DNA of 64,000 bases from Arthrinium phaeospermum (taxonomy: Eukaryota; Ascomycota; Sordariomycetes; Amphisphaeriales; Apiosporaceae), in assembly GCA_006503535.1 (NCBI GenBank), contig QYRS01000019.1, forward strand, positions 1-64,000, read 5' to 3'. The notes under the pieces are model-generated. The model ran no database searches. It saw only the letters and a list, made by a program, of their open reading frames with translations, and had not been told where the DNA came from. Positions 41,495 to 52,930 of the stretch are shown here, piece after piece (the first letter of the stretch is position 1; the number at the start of each line of letters is the position of its first letter). The position numbers and the translations under genes are program-made.

Positions 41495-44400
41495 TTATTT
41501 CCTCGATAAAGATAAATCAACTAATGTATTTTCGATTAAACTTATAGCAGGAACTATAAATGCAAAGTGTCCAAAATATAATGCTGTACTAATTTGTCCA
41601 AATTCTATAAATGGTGTTTCAACGTGTTTAGCTCCTATTTGCATTAACACTAAGAAATTAGCCACAAATACAAAGAAAGCTATTTTACTTAACGGTCTAA
41701 ATTGTAAACCTTTTGATCTCCCTAAATCTGTTAAAGGCAATAACATAATAATTAAGATAGCACTAAACATTGCTATAACCCCTAATAATTTGTTAGGTAT
41801 AGATCTTAAAATAGCGTAGAATGGTAAAAGATCAATAAAATTTAAATATAAATTTAATATTATCTCCTCTTAATACCGGCAAGAAAATAGCAACAGCTTT
41901 ATAGCCCCAATTTATATAACATTTCTTTAATAAAATAAGGTTTAACTAAAGTTCTTAAAGTATCCATAGATTCTTTGAAAATATAAATACGGGGTTTTTT
42001 ATCTCTATTATAATGTATAGAGCATTTAAGGTTAAATTTATCTTGTAATGTGAACATTAACTTATCGACGTCTGTGTTAGTAAAAGCATAAACACTTATA
42101 TGTACACCGTCACCATGTCTACTTCCATCATCCATCAATCAAAAAGCTAAACCTCTAGGAGATAACAATTCGTAAATGTTAGAAGGAACTATTTTCACAT
42201 TTGATTCATAAAACATTGCTCTAAATTCATTAAAACAGGGAAGTTGCATAGTTGTAAAAGATATAGCACTATATGTTTTTTTAGTCCTATTATCTACCAC
42301 TATTCTAGATTGAGGAGTATAATCCTTTACACAAAAAGGTAAAAGAAGCTTAACACATAATAAAATATTCTTTATGTGCTACAGCTGTTTGAGCATAAAC
42401 CAATCTAGAATTACCAGTAGATGATCTTTGTACTATGTGGGCATCACCAAGTAAAATCCCTACCAATATATCTTTGGTTTCATCCGGTAATTTGATTAAA
42501 GCTCTATCAGAAGAAGATAAACGTCCAATTCCTTTTGTAGAACGAACAGCTTTTAATACCGGACTAATCACAAAAAATAATAAGGAGATAAGATCAATTT
42601 TGATTTAAATTAAGTTAACACAGTATTTCTACTATGATCGGACTATATCTTCAATTTAAACTGTAGCTAAATCAGAAATTTGAAGCTGCAGTGTTATAAT
42701 TTAAATCGTCCCGCGTATAGTCTCTGAGGATCCTACTTATAATGTGACTCATTATTTTGGTTTCCCGCTGATTGTCCATTAATATATCCTTGAGGATTTT
42801 CACTTAAATATTTTTATTTAAGTACCTAAGGTTTTAGGAGTTTCCAGCATATAGCGGGATTAAGTGACATCTTTTTTGTTCTATCACTCTGGTACAATAG
42901 CAGGAGGAGTTTGCATAGGATTTGCCATTATATAGTTTTCACTATCACCTAATACATTAGGCATAAAGAAAACAAATAAACTTAATACAAATATAAACAT
43001 AAATATAGTAATTAAATCTTTAAACAGGAAGTAAGGAGCAAAAGGTAATCTATCGTAATTACCTGATACACCTAATGGGTTACTTGATCCTGCAGCATCG
43101 TGTAATGCTATTAAATGCATTAAAGCTAATGCAGCTAATACAAAAGGTAATACAAAGTGTAATGCAAAGAATCTATTTAAAGTTGCGTTATTCACACTGA
43201 AACCTCCTCAAATGACATGTTTATTTCGTATAATATTTAACTTATACTTTACACCCTCACGGATGTAGTTAGACTATTTCTTAAATCTTCAGACCCCGCA
43301 TCCCCTTTATCACGTAGTGATATCAGGGGAATAGGAATAATGAATATTTTGGGGTTATCGTGTTGAGCTTATTGTAGGTATAACTCACTCATTAGTCGTT
43401 GAACGCTTTTAATCCATTTATGTATACCGAATTAAATTCCGCTACAGATAATCTTCTAATAAACCGGAGGTTGTTTATGAGATGTCCCTGTAATTTTCCC
43501 CATTTGCCTCTAAAATAATCTTATTATAATAAGATTATTTTAAGGAGCCCGTAATTATTATTAATATATATTTAGGAGTATTTATCTATTCACTACTTAC
43601 AGTTCAGGGAAGTTTAAATTTTTATAACGTGAACTTTCACGTAAATTATTTAATCATTTAGCATATTGTATATATTTTAGTCCAATTAAAGAATGTAATC
43701 CTGAAAATGAAAAGAAATTTATAACTTTTTGTACATCAGATTTAGAACTAACACCAAATTGATTATAATTATTTGTTGTATCTATTTTTCTATTAGTATC
43801 AAATACTAATTTAAAAGCTTCAAATAAATTAGAGTGTACTCTTTGCTTTAATTGAAAACAACCATCATTATTCATTTTAATAAAGAAAGAACCTTCTGAA
43901 CATGTAAATCCTACAATTCAATTTTTAAAAAAATGTAATAATGTATAATCAAATGGATTTTTAGGTATTTCAAAAATAGCAGGTATATTGTTTATATCCC
44001 CTATTAGATTATAATCTTTAATATCATTCATCAATATATGCATGGCTAAATTAAATTGATTTACTCTGGTGTCTGTTAAGAAATATTTTATTATGCACAA
44101 GTAATGGAAATAAGACTTCTTGTAGATCAGTTTTATTTATTACTAGTTTACAAGTAGGACTTCTTAAATCCTTATAAATATTTATTTTACCTATTTTTAA
44201 AACAGAATAAATATATTCTAAGGTAGAAATATCTTCTAAGTGTAAAGATATTACCATTTTCATAGTGATAAATCCTTTTGTAGTTTTACTTATTTGAATA
44301 TATCCATCACCATCAATCAATCCAACTAAAAAAGCTAAAAAGGTTGAAGGTATTGAATTATATTCTTGTTTATCTAATCTTAAAGTTTTATTCCCTTTTT

Positions 44401-47400
44401 TTAAAGCATTTTTATGTACAACACCTATAGTAGGTAAAAGGGCTTCATTATCTGAAGCCTTAATAAGTAATAAACTTAAACTATAGTAAACAGCAATTAA
44501 AAATGAAAATACAATAAAAATACCTAAATATATATTAATTGTTATTATTTTTGACTCAACAATATCTTGTCCAATTCATGGTATAGCACTTATAAGGTTA
44601 GTAATAACTGTTGCACCTCATAGACTCATTTGACCATACGGTAAAACATACTAACTTACTTATATTAATTTATAAAGTTATAAATATAAGCTGTAAATAC
44701 TTTAATCTTCGTATATCACATTAGCATAAGCTAAAAGTTCCGACTGTGCATTAAGCATCATTTCAGACACCCATCAGTGACCCAGTCTGTCGCGATCATA
44801 TAAATAACCGACGATCTTGTACTATAAATATAAACATATATGTGTAAGTTTACTTATTACACATAGAATAATTTTTATGTATTTTGATCGTTTTCACTAA
44901 TATTGCCAAAGAAAGTATTTCTTTCTTCAATATCCCTGTCGGGTTATTCTGCTTTAACGTATTATTTTTCTTTATAGATTACATAATAACTTAACTCACA
45001 GGACTATAATTTTTATTCAAATAAATAGTACTAATTAACAACAACATTAACTAATATCAACTAAGCAAAATCAACAATTCAACGGTTTTTAAGACATTTA
45101 CTTACACTTTTTAAAGATCTATAGACAGTTTTGATAGAACAATTCAAATTTTCAGCTGTTTCTTTAGTACTAGGATATTTACCATGTATTGTTCGACCTA
45201 AATTCTAAACTATTATAGACTTAGAAGCTTTTTGCATATTTTATTTAGCTTGCTTAGAATAAACAGGTTTTTCTATTCCCATAATCCCATAATCCCTTAT
45301 CCCTTATCCCTGAGGGATTAAGGGTTTAAAGCTTTTTCTCTCATCAATTCTATAGTTTTAAAGGAAAAGACTTCATTTCTGTTTAAGCCACCAATTCTGT
45401 CCCCACGATCTTGAATATAGTTCGATTTCATTTTTATTCTACTTAACTCACTATGTTTATAACCAAAAGTAGAACCAGCCTCAGTTAAAATATTATAATT
45501 AGGTAATAAAGATTTTAAATAAAAATCTTCTAAGTTTAATAACTTTTGATTATTTTCCGCTGTAATAACTTCAGGGTAAATTTCTAGAATTAAAAAAGCA
45601 AACTTGGATAATTTATATTTTTTAACTGCATTTTTTAAAACTTTACTACCTGTTAAATGAATCAAATGATTAGCAAATCTTTTATTTATTCTGTTGGTAG
45701 AAGCTGACCCTATGTAATAATCTAAAGTAACTTTATTTAAAATTAAATATATACCACTGAGACCCTTTGTTTCAGTTAGTATGTTTTTTTGTGTAGAAGC
45801 ATTATTTAAATCTTCGTAAACATAGATAGGTTCAAGATTTTTTTCTAGAATAAAATCTTTTAATAATTTGGAAATATTTCTAGAACCAACACATATCTCT
45901 TCTTTTTTATTTTTTTTTAAAATACAGGAGGCATCATAAGACCTATCTGCCTCTTCAGATTTATCAGTATTATTTGATTTAATAACTTCTTTATTTTTAG
46001 AATAGTTTATAGTATAATTTTTTATAGCTATATGTACCTTTTTCTCAAAATCTATCATAAAATTTGATTTGACATGATTCTTCCTAAATATTTTTAATTT
46101 AGGTTCTATGTATATAAGATATACGAGAATATATGTTTCAAGTATTGACTTAAATGTATCAGGATCTGTTTTAAAAGAAGGGTCTTCTCTTCTTTTTAAA
46201 TTTAATACTATTTCATCTATCAAAATAGTGTAAAGACCTATTTTGTCTGCATGTGTACCTACTTTATCCATACTTGCAGGGAAGTTACATAATTTTTTAC
46301 TGTATTGTAATAATAAATCATAAATCTTAAGAGAATCTAATTCAGTGTTAATTCTACAGTAAATATTTGTACAGTTTTTTTTTGTGGAGTAATATCTTAC
46401 ACCTTGAGGTATCTTAACGAAGTTAAGTCTAAAAGGGTTAGAATTTTTTTTTCCGTAATGCAATTGAACTTGTTTTTGTTGATTTTGTTTTTGTTGATTT
46501 TGTTGTATTGAATAAAAATCATTTTGGGCTATGTAAAAAAAACCCAGGAAAGCTGTCCAAGTTCCGATAAACTATAACCTAAATTTATCTGTATAGTATC
46601 CCTGTACTTTATCAATATATTAATCCCCGATATTTAGCTTATATCTTTCTAATATATCCTTTAAAGCCTTGTGTAATCTCTCTGGTTCTAAAAAAAAAAA
46701 AAAAGAAAAATTAGGAACTTCCGACTGTACATTAAGCATCATTTCAGATACCCACCAGTGACCCAGTCTGTAGCGATTAATATAATTAACCGACGGTCTA
46801 TAAACAGATAACAAATGTTTAACCGTTTTCACTAGTATAGCCAGGCATATTACCCAATACCCCTGTCAGGGTATTCTACTTTAGTTTTAATCTACGACCT
46901 AACCTTTGTCCAAATCGTGGACGAAGGATTAATCAAAACTTTATATCATAAAACAGTATATTTCTAATTATATTATTGCATATACTCTAATTTCAAGTAG
47001 GACTTTTATTTTTAGTATCAAGTTAAAGATATCCTTCAAATTTATATTTCATTTCATCTATAATATAAGGTTTAACAATTAAAACTAAATCCGACATAGA
47101 TTGTTTTCATATACTAATTTTCATTGATGGATATGTCCTGCTTTTACAACACTAGTCTTAAGCCCAAATTTTTCATTAAGTATTTTACTTAAATAAATAC
47201 AATCCTCATATGAAAAACTGTTAGTTGCAAGGGAAATTCCTTGATTCTTTTGTCTAGATCCGTCTTGTTGGATTCAATGGGCCAAACCCATTGGTGTAAT
47301 AAACTCTCCTATTCACTCTGGTATTCGTTTTATCATAATACCATTAACTTCATGATAAAATGAATTATAGATCCATAAAAAACTAGTAAAACTATAGGTA

Positions 47401-50400
47401 GTTAATCTATAATTATACCGAGTTAATGTAGGATCTAAACGTTTATCGTTAATAGATTCCGACTTAACTACCAATTTAGGTGTGACAGTTGAACAATAGC
47501 CTAATTCATGTAATAGAATATTCAGATGATGAATATAAGCAGAGTTTTTTACTCCTTGTTCTATACTAAAGCGTACACTATCCATCTGACTACCTTTAAT
47601 CTTATTACCTCATCAATCTCCTAATAATCCACAGATTATTATAGATAATGCGTCTATATTATGAGGACCAATTCTATGAATAGCCTTGGTTCTACTTTTA
47701 TTAAAAGGTAAAGAAGGAGAAATTACTAGATTATCTTTTTCTTCCCCCTTATCCCCAAAATCACCCCCCCGGATCCCTAAAGGGAAGAGGGGGGGGTCAG
47801 GAAAGGGGGACCAACTTGAGAAACTAAAAATAAATTTGGCCACAAACTAGCCATCATAAGGATAAGTATAACTGTTCCTAAAGCTCATACTAATGTTCTT
47901 GGAGATCTGTAAGATCCGTAATACATTCCTCTTCCTATGTGAAGATACACTAAGAAAAAGAAAGCTGAAGCTGTATTAGCGTGTAAGTAACGAATTAATC
48001 ATCCATTATTAACGTCCCTCATAATATGCTCAATAGAATTAAATGCTTCTAGTACGTTTGGACTATAATGAACTAGAATAATATCACTCAACAGGTATAT
48101 TTTATTTGAAAATACTATCATTATCCGGCATCAAAAGTAGGTGGAGATGGACGATTATTATCTATTAATGTGCTTAATAGCCCTCTGACTTCTATAGTAT
48201 CTAAATTATCTCAACTAGGAGAGACTGTGATATTATATTCGTCAAAGCCAGTGTTAACCTTTAGATCAAATATATGTGAGCAGAATAATCATAAAATTCT
48301 ATTAGGTGATACGAAATTAGTACTAATATGATATTCTGTATTATCATACAAATAAGGACCTAAGCTAACATATGATCCATTAATATTAGAAGAGATAGGT
48401 TGATTACAATATACACAACATCGTACATCTGGCGTTAAGCCTGGGCAATGTATAATTATGCTTTCAATATTAGCATTGAGAGCATATAAGAATTTCAGAG
48501 AGGACCCCGTAGGGTCATTTAAATCTATAATTGCTTTATAATAATCATTACCCTTCTTAAGAATTACAGGAGTTATATCTAACTCTAAAGGTTTTCTATT
48601 TTTTATAGCTATATGTAAAATAGCTAACAAACTTAAAATAATAGATCATAATGCTAAATAGTCTAAATTCAGACCTAATAATATTTTTATTAAAGCTAGG
48701 ATTATATCTAAGCTATCTAAATTGAGATCATCTAGTTCGATCTCCAGCCCATCTACCTCAATACCCAGTGCTTCTAGGACCTCTCTTAATGTAAGCTTCT
48801 TAAGAATAACAATATAATGAAATAGAATATTTTTTACTGTTAAGTATAAAATTATCCCTTTCCCGAACCGTACGTGAAAGTTTCCCCTCATACGGCTCTC
48901 CACAACCTTAATGTTCGTCGATTGATCAATGTTCCAATTAAGTTGATTTGTCTAATACTGTTTCTCTTTTTCTATGCTTCATCATGTGACATTGTCTACA
49001 TAAAGCTATTCTCTTACGGTTATTTCTAACCATTTGTCTATCCAGATAGGATATCTTGGGATTTAGATCCTTCATAGCTCTAATGTGATGCATTTCTACT
49101 CTGTAAGTAGATTCACATATACTACACTTAAGGTTGTCTAATGTGGCCGTGGATTTTTCTTGGTATAGTCCTCCGATAACGGGAGATGCACTAGTTAGGA
49201 ATCTAAGAGTAAGCTTGTAGCTAGGCTTGAACAAGGATTTCCCTTTAGGGCCTGTTAGTGAATTTCCAAATTTCTTGTAGACTTTAGCCATAGTTCCTAA
49301 ACTAAATTTAGCAGCAAGTAGTTTGGCACATGATTGTTTCAGGATGTATTCCGTGTAACTCGCTAGTCTACCATAGTTGTGAACGAAGTTATAGTAGTTA
49401 AGATAACCTCTCATTACCGAGTTATACAGTAGTATAATTTGGTCGTGTTCAAGGTGTAATCAGAGAAATTTAGGACTGGATTTACCGTTTTTCATGAAGC
49501 TTGCTTGAGATAGTTTTTCATTTATCCTGTTTAGCGGCGCTTCAAGACGTAAACCTAGTTTATTTCTTTTAAGCCTTCTATAAGTTCCAATTCTGGAGAA
49601 ACTAGTGTGATTGGATCTAAATATTTTAGTACCGAGGAAAAGTACTGCACCATCGTTCAAAGAGGTTACTTTGGTTTTAGTTTCATTAAGTTTTAGTTCA
49701 ATGGTAGCTAAAAACTCTTTCACTTTGTTTAAGATTGATAGTGTTTCTTCTTTTGTACCTCTGACACCTATTACTCAGTCATCCGCATATCTAACATATA
49801 CTAATCTTTTCAATTCGTCGGATCCAAAGTCTGTCGCTGGTGCTCTAGATCTTTCTCCTATTAATTTACGTACTAGTTTTTTGTCGTTATTTTGCCTGGC
49901 TTTGAGTAAATGGTATTCGTAGTATCTACTTTCTTTAGATCTTGTGGATCTGACCCCTTGGTCGAAGTCAACCTTTAGATTTTGCATGTATTCGTCAAAA
50001 GAGTGCAAGAATATATTAGCTAAGATAGGGCTAACTATGGAACCTTGAGGAGTACCAATTATGTTGCTTTTGTAGGATCTGAAGTCAAAATAACCAGCTT
50101 TTAGGGCTTTCCAGATAAGATTCGTAAACCTTCTATCTGATATTTTTCCTTCGATTATCGTCATCAATTTGTGATGTGAGATGGTGTCGAAGAATTTAGT
50201 TAGATCTCCTTCGATAACCCATTGAACGGGTTGGAATTCCTGTTTTACTTGTTTAAGGGCCGTATGGCAACCTCTGTTGGGTCTAAACCCGTGAGAGCTG
50301 TCCTTGAACAGTGGTTCATAAATAGCTTCTAAGGTAAGTCTAATAGCTTCTTGAACAATTTTGTCCATAGGAGAGGCAATAGAAAGAGTTCTTGTTCCCC

Positions 50401-51388
50401 CCGATGCTTTAGGGATCTGGACTTTACGGCTTGGTGAAAAAGTGAATTGTTCACTTTTAAGTTTAGCCGCGAGGCTTTCCAGTTTTCCTCTTGATATACC
50501 ATCCAAAGTCTCGGGGTTAACTCCGGGGGTCATGTTCCCCGGTTTACTCTTTATGTTTTCGTAAGCATATATTAGAGTTTCAGTATTAGATAATAGATTA
50601 TGTAAATCCCTGTCTATTATTAGATCGTTTGCGGAATGTGATCTTAACGCGAGTTTATTTAACTTAGCACTTACGTTGGCTCAAGTGTCCGTATCTCCTC
50701 CGGAGACATAAGTCCGGTTAAATAATAAAGTTGCTGCAATTCTTCCCTTTCTCTTAGCGTTACCTAAGCCGTATTCTACTCAGGGAGTGGTAGATCAGGT
50801 ACTATAATTGCTCTGTTGCCGATAGGAATTACTTCCCTTAGGCAATCCTGTGTTCAATGGCAATGTTCGTATATCTCCCTTAGATGCAATACCCATAACC
50901 TTAATTGTTCTTCCTGAACAACCTGTACTCTCTCCTTCTGTAGAAAATCACGCACTACAATTTTCTAAGAGAGTAATACACCTGTAACCGAAGCGTGTTC
51001 CCCATAGCTTGAGGGCAGTGGTTATTATTGTTTGACTAGTATGAGCCTCATCATAGGAGAAAGATCTTGCGAGATTCTCCACACTCGGGTAGTAGAAATT
51101 ATTCGCTTTTAGCTGAGATGCTATGTTCAGCAAAGGGTTTTCCCCATTACCTAACTCAGATGATCTATTCGCAATTGAAGGAACGAATGTGTTTAAAACA
51201 CACGACATTGTATTGTTACCACAGCGCACGTGCATAGCTAGTGTAACACCTGTTATAATTTGTATAATTAAACATAAAGCTAATAAAGACCCGAAATTTC
51301 ATAAATAGCTAATGTTACTAGGCTCTGATGCATCAATAAGATATGAATTCACTAATTTTAATAAAGGATGACTTTTTAATATTCTCAT
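41495..51388 (-). CDS. cob: cytochrome b
   Basis: Central subunit of complex III, carrying the two b haems. Exons are 51230-51388, 47849-48067, 46542-46556 (15 nt, TAFLG), 44554-44650, 42883-43215 and 41495-41832, totalling 1161 nt and 386 residues. Conserved parts are [23 protein letters not shown]-type [84 protein letters not shown] and [12 protein letters not shown]. All junctions keep the frame and no indel is seen. Interrupted by one group II and four group I introns. Confidence 0.96.
41833..42882 (-). mobile_element. group I intron cob-i5
   Basis: It splits PEW|YLLPF. Core at 42640-42860 (AAGATATAGTCC, CTCAGAGACTATACGCG, ATCAGCGGGAAACC). The ORF lies 3' of the core. Confidence 0.85.
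41899..42571 (-). CDS. LAGLIDADG endonuclease (single-motif pair, type 2) in cob-i5, frameshifted
   Basis: It begins [40 protein letters not shown] is the first motif and [16 protein letters not shown] the second, as in the LAGLIDADG_2 group. A one-base shift near 42345 (FIMC / VKLLLPFC) separates the two. It ends [14 protein letters not shown] at 41899. Confidence 0.82.
43216..44553 (-). mobile_element. group I intron cob-i4
   Basis: It splits DIVE|FIWGGF. Core at 43265-43500, with a dispersed repeat ('cctttatcacgtagtgatat') in one loop at 43305-43330. Confidence 0.8.
43597..44553 (-). CDS. LAGLIDADG endonuclease in cob-i4, frameshifted
   Basis: Fused to exon 4 through [18 protein letters not shown]. 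The motifs are [15 protein letters not shown] near 44320 and [15 protein letters not shown] near 43920. One extra T near 44090 breaks the frame between FL and TDTRVNQF. It ends NLNFPEL at 43597. Confidence 0.83.
44651..46541 (-). mobile_element. group I intron cob-i3
   Basis: Between the 15-nt exon and YVLPYG. Core at 44740-44890 (AGATCGTCGG, CGACAGACTGGGTCACTG), the type shared with rns-i1. Confidence 0.83.
45318..46541 (-). CDS. GIY-YIG homing endonuclease in cob-i3
   Basis: Fused to the microexon; a 381-residue frame is open from 46463. A long N-terminal part of unknown role ([39 protein letters not shown]) precedes the GIY domain [20 protein letters not shown] with [12 protein letters not shown] and [16 protein letters not shown]. 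The C-terminal NUMOD region [19 protein letters not shown] is followed downstream (45060-45235) by a helix-turn-helix fragment in another frame ([11 protein letters not shown]). A short repeat of KQNQQKQ lies just after the exon. Confidence 0.87.
   Translation of the reverse strand, partial: FFYIAQNDFYSIQQNQQKQNQQKQVQLHYGKKNSNPFRLNFVKIPQGVRYYSTKKNCTNIYCRINTELDSLKIYDLLLQYSKKLCNFPASMDKVGTHADKIGLYTILIDEIVLNLKRREDPSFKTDPDTFKSILETYILVYLIYIEPKLKIFRKNHVKSNFMIDFEKKVHIAIKNYTINYSKNKEVIKSNNTDKSEEADRSYDASCILKKNKKEEICVGSRNISKLLKDFILEKNLEPIYVYEDLNNASTQKNILTETKGLSGIYLILNKVTLDYYIGSASTNRINKRFANHLIHLTGSKVLKNAVKKYKLSKFAFLILEIYPEVITAENNQKLLNLEDFYLKSLLPNYNILTEAGSTFGYKHSELSRIKMKSNYIQDRGDRIGGLNRNEVFSFKTIELMREKALNP
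46557..47848 (-). mobile_element. group I intron cob-i2
   Basis: It follows ILMMA and precedes the 15-nt exon. Core at 46720-46860 (AGACCGTCGG, CTACAGACTGGGTCACTGG). Confidence 0.83.
47023..47848 (-). CDS. LAGLIDADG_2 endonuclease in cob-i2
   Basis: Fused to exon 2 and open to 47023 with TGA tryptophans. [14 protein letters not shown] is the first motif and [17 protein letters not shown] the second; it ends [16 protein letters not shown], like the enzyme of cob-i5. A GC-rich dispersed repeat (47745-47815) is inserted in frame at the N-terminus and codes [18 protein letters not shown]. Confidence 0.85.
48121..48903 (-). CDS. ORF between domain V and 3' end of group II intron
   Basis: The frame is open from within domain V to 48121 with two TGA tryptophans. 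The first part has a charged amphipathic stretch ([20 protein letters not shown]), a hydrophobic segment ([14 protein letters not shown]) and a soluble part with paired cysteines ([14 protein letters not shown]), ending PSPPTFDAG. No family recognised. It resembles the accessory membrane ORFs elsewhere in the window. A start near 48843 or after domain V is likely. Confidence 0.5.
48938..51229 (-). CDS. group II intron reverse transcriptase/maturase with HNH endonuclease
   Basis: It continues in frame from cob exon 1 ([10 protein letters not shown]), about 763 residues with several TGA tryptophans. RT blocks seen are [66 protein letters not shown] and the catalytic VRYADD near 49775. The maturase region spans [20 protein letters not shown], and the HNH domain is [20 protein letters not shown] with [10 protein letters not shown]. 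All catalytic residues look intact, so the intron may be active in splicing help and retrohoming. Confidence 0.93.
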
Positions 51389-51969
51389 TTTTTTTTTCTA
51401 TTTCTATTAATAATATTTAAAATTTAGAGCTATTTGTCCCAACAAATCTACACCCTTCAAATCTTATGAAGTCCTTATCTTCCCTTCATATCTAAATTTT
51501 AGTAGTGATAAAGGGACCAATTGGATAAAGGTACTATTTTATACTCTATTATGTATTATATACACTATTTTTCTATATCCCTATCTCTTATTTTTTTGTG
51601 CCTTTACCACTGATGTCGCGCAGTGATAAAGGGATATCCGAAACCGTCCTATTATCTCTTCGAGATTAGGGACTAGTCCCTATTGGTATTACCTACTAAG
51701 AGCGGTGATATATCACTATAAGTTATAATATTAAAATAAATCGGACTATAAAAATGTAAAAAAGGGTTTAATTCTCTCCCCCCCCCCAGATACCCATCCC
51801 CTCATATATCATAGGGATAACGGGATCAAAAATAATGCAATTGTTTTGTAATAAACAAAAGAAAATATGATGATATATGATACGATACGATATGATAGGA
51901 TACCTATTTTAGGCTCCATAACTTCCCCCCTCTTATCTCGAAGAGATAAGAGGGGGGGACTAAAAAGAG
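51389..51969. repeat. intergenic, dispersed repeats
   Basis: No gene seen. Repeat family copies lie at 51470-51530, 51590-51720 and 51920-51958 (cttatctcgaagagataaga palindrome), with a C9 run at 51779-51787 and an ATGATA/ACGATA tract at 51868-51905. Confidence 0.6.
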
Positions 51970-52042
51970 TAATACGTGTAAGATTTGAACTTAGCGTCTT
52001 AGTAGTTTAACTACTAGGTTTTTCCAATTAAACTAACATATT
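51970..52042 (-). tRNA. tRNA with anticodon UAA (Leu?), class I shape
   Basis: The acceptor AATATGT pairs with ACGTATT, the D arm is GTTT/AAAC, the anticodon stem TAGTA/TACTA encloses GTTAAAC, and the T loop is TTCAAAT. Loop position 33 is T, so the anticodon reads UAA, which would serve leucine UUA codons. The variable loop is short, whereas leucine tRNAs are normally class II, so the identity is uncertain. Confidence 0.6.
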
Positions 52043-52230
52043 TTTAAATTATCACATTAATATGATAATTTAACTAGTCCCCTCACCTTCCAAAAGGAGC
52101 TAATCTTTATCGTACTTGCTAGATAAAATTAGCGACCTAAAGACAGAGGAGATCTAAAAATTCCGATTAAAAGCAAAACTGTAATTCATTAAAGTGATAA
52201 CAGTTGGTATAAAAAAAATTTTTTTTTATA

Positions 52231-52930
52231 TTATTTTTTTTGTGAAGGACCGGCATTCAAATCTTCACCTGATCTCTTGCTACCCGAAATATTGCTTGTA
52301 TTATAGCTAGATTTACCTTTAGTTAAATCAATTTTTTCTTTAACCTCTTTATTTATAAATCTTTCTATATCCACCTTTTGTTCCAGTAAAGATTCTTTAT
52401 CTTCGAGTTGTTGTGGAGTTAAATTTGATTGATCCTCAAGAGCACTAAGTTGGTTTTTAATTAACTTTAATTGCTCCTTTTGGTATTCAATCATTCTATT
52501 TTCCACAGCTATCTTTCTATTTTGAAAAGAATCTTTTCAATTTTCATCATTGGATGCAAATTGAAAAGGTTCTACTCCAAATATATCAAGTAAATAAGGT
52601 AAGTTTTTAATAACTAGATATAGGAATAGAAGTAAATAAACTACTTTTTTTAATTTTTCTACATCAAACATGTACAAAGTGCAACTTGTGATAATACCAG
52701 TACTTAATCATGCGATATTTTTACTTAATCTAATTGATCCTTTTGTTATTAGATTTATAAGCCCAGGAAAACCTAAACTGCTAGTTAACATAACAGATTT
52801 CGGAGATAACTCATTAACTCTTGCTTTGTTCATAGCAGATTTAATATTTTGTATTTGGTTCAAACCATCTAAAGTAGAATCTACTTTAAACCCCCCTCCT
52901 CGAACTGTAATTACGAGCACTATTGTGTAT
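52231..52930 (-). CDS. chimeric ORF: LAGLIDADG remnant, nad5-like piece, coiled coil
   Basis: Unrecognised as a whole. The N-terminus (STLDGLNQIQNIKSAMNKA) matches the inter-domain region of LAGLIDADG enzymes such as 18600-18650. Next, KGSIRLSKNIAWLSTGIIT resembles nad5 [19 protein letters not shown] encoded just upstream (about 53090-53180). A hydrophobic segment (VVYLLLFLYLVIKNLPYLL) follows, then a long charged coiled coil (NRMIEYQKEQLKLIKNQLSA, ESLLEQKVDIERFINKEVK) and a basic tail GPSQKK. Two TGA tryptophans are read through. It seems to be assembled from pieces of its neighbours. Confidence 0.55.

Larger units (their letters stand above)
48068..51229 (-). mobile_element. group II intron cob-i1
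   Basis: Starts GTGCG right after the exon ATG-CAC and ends ...CAT before TATAGTCC. Domain V is clear at 48864-48898 (GAGCCGTATGAG, GGAAAC, CGTACGGTTC). The intron ORF encodes reverse transcriptase, maturase and HNH parts. An additional ORF of about 250 codons lies between domain V and the 3' splice site, an unusual place. Confidence 0.92.
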
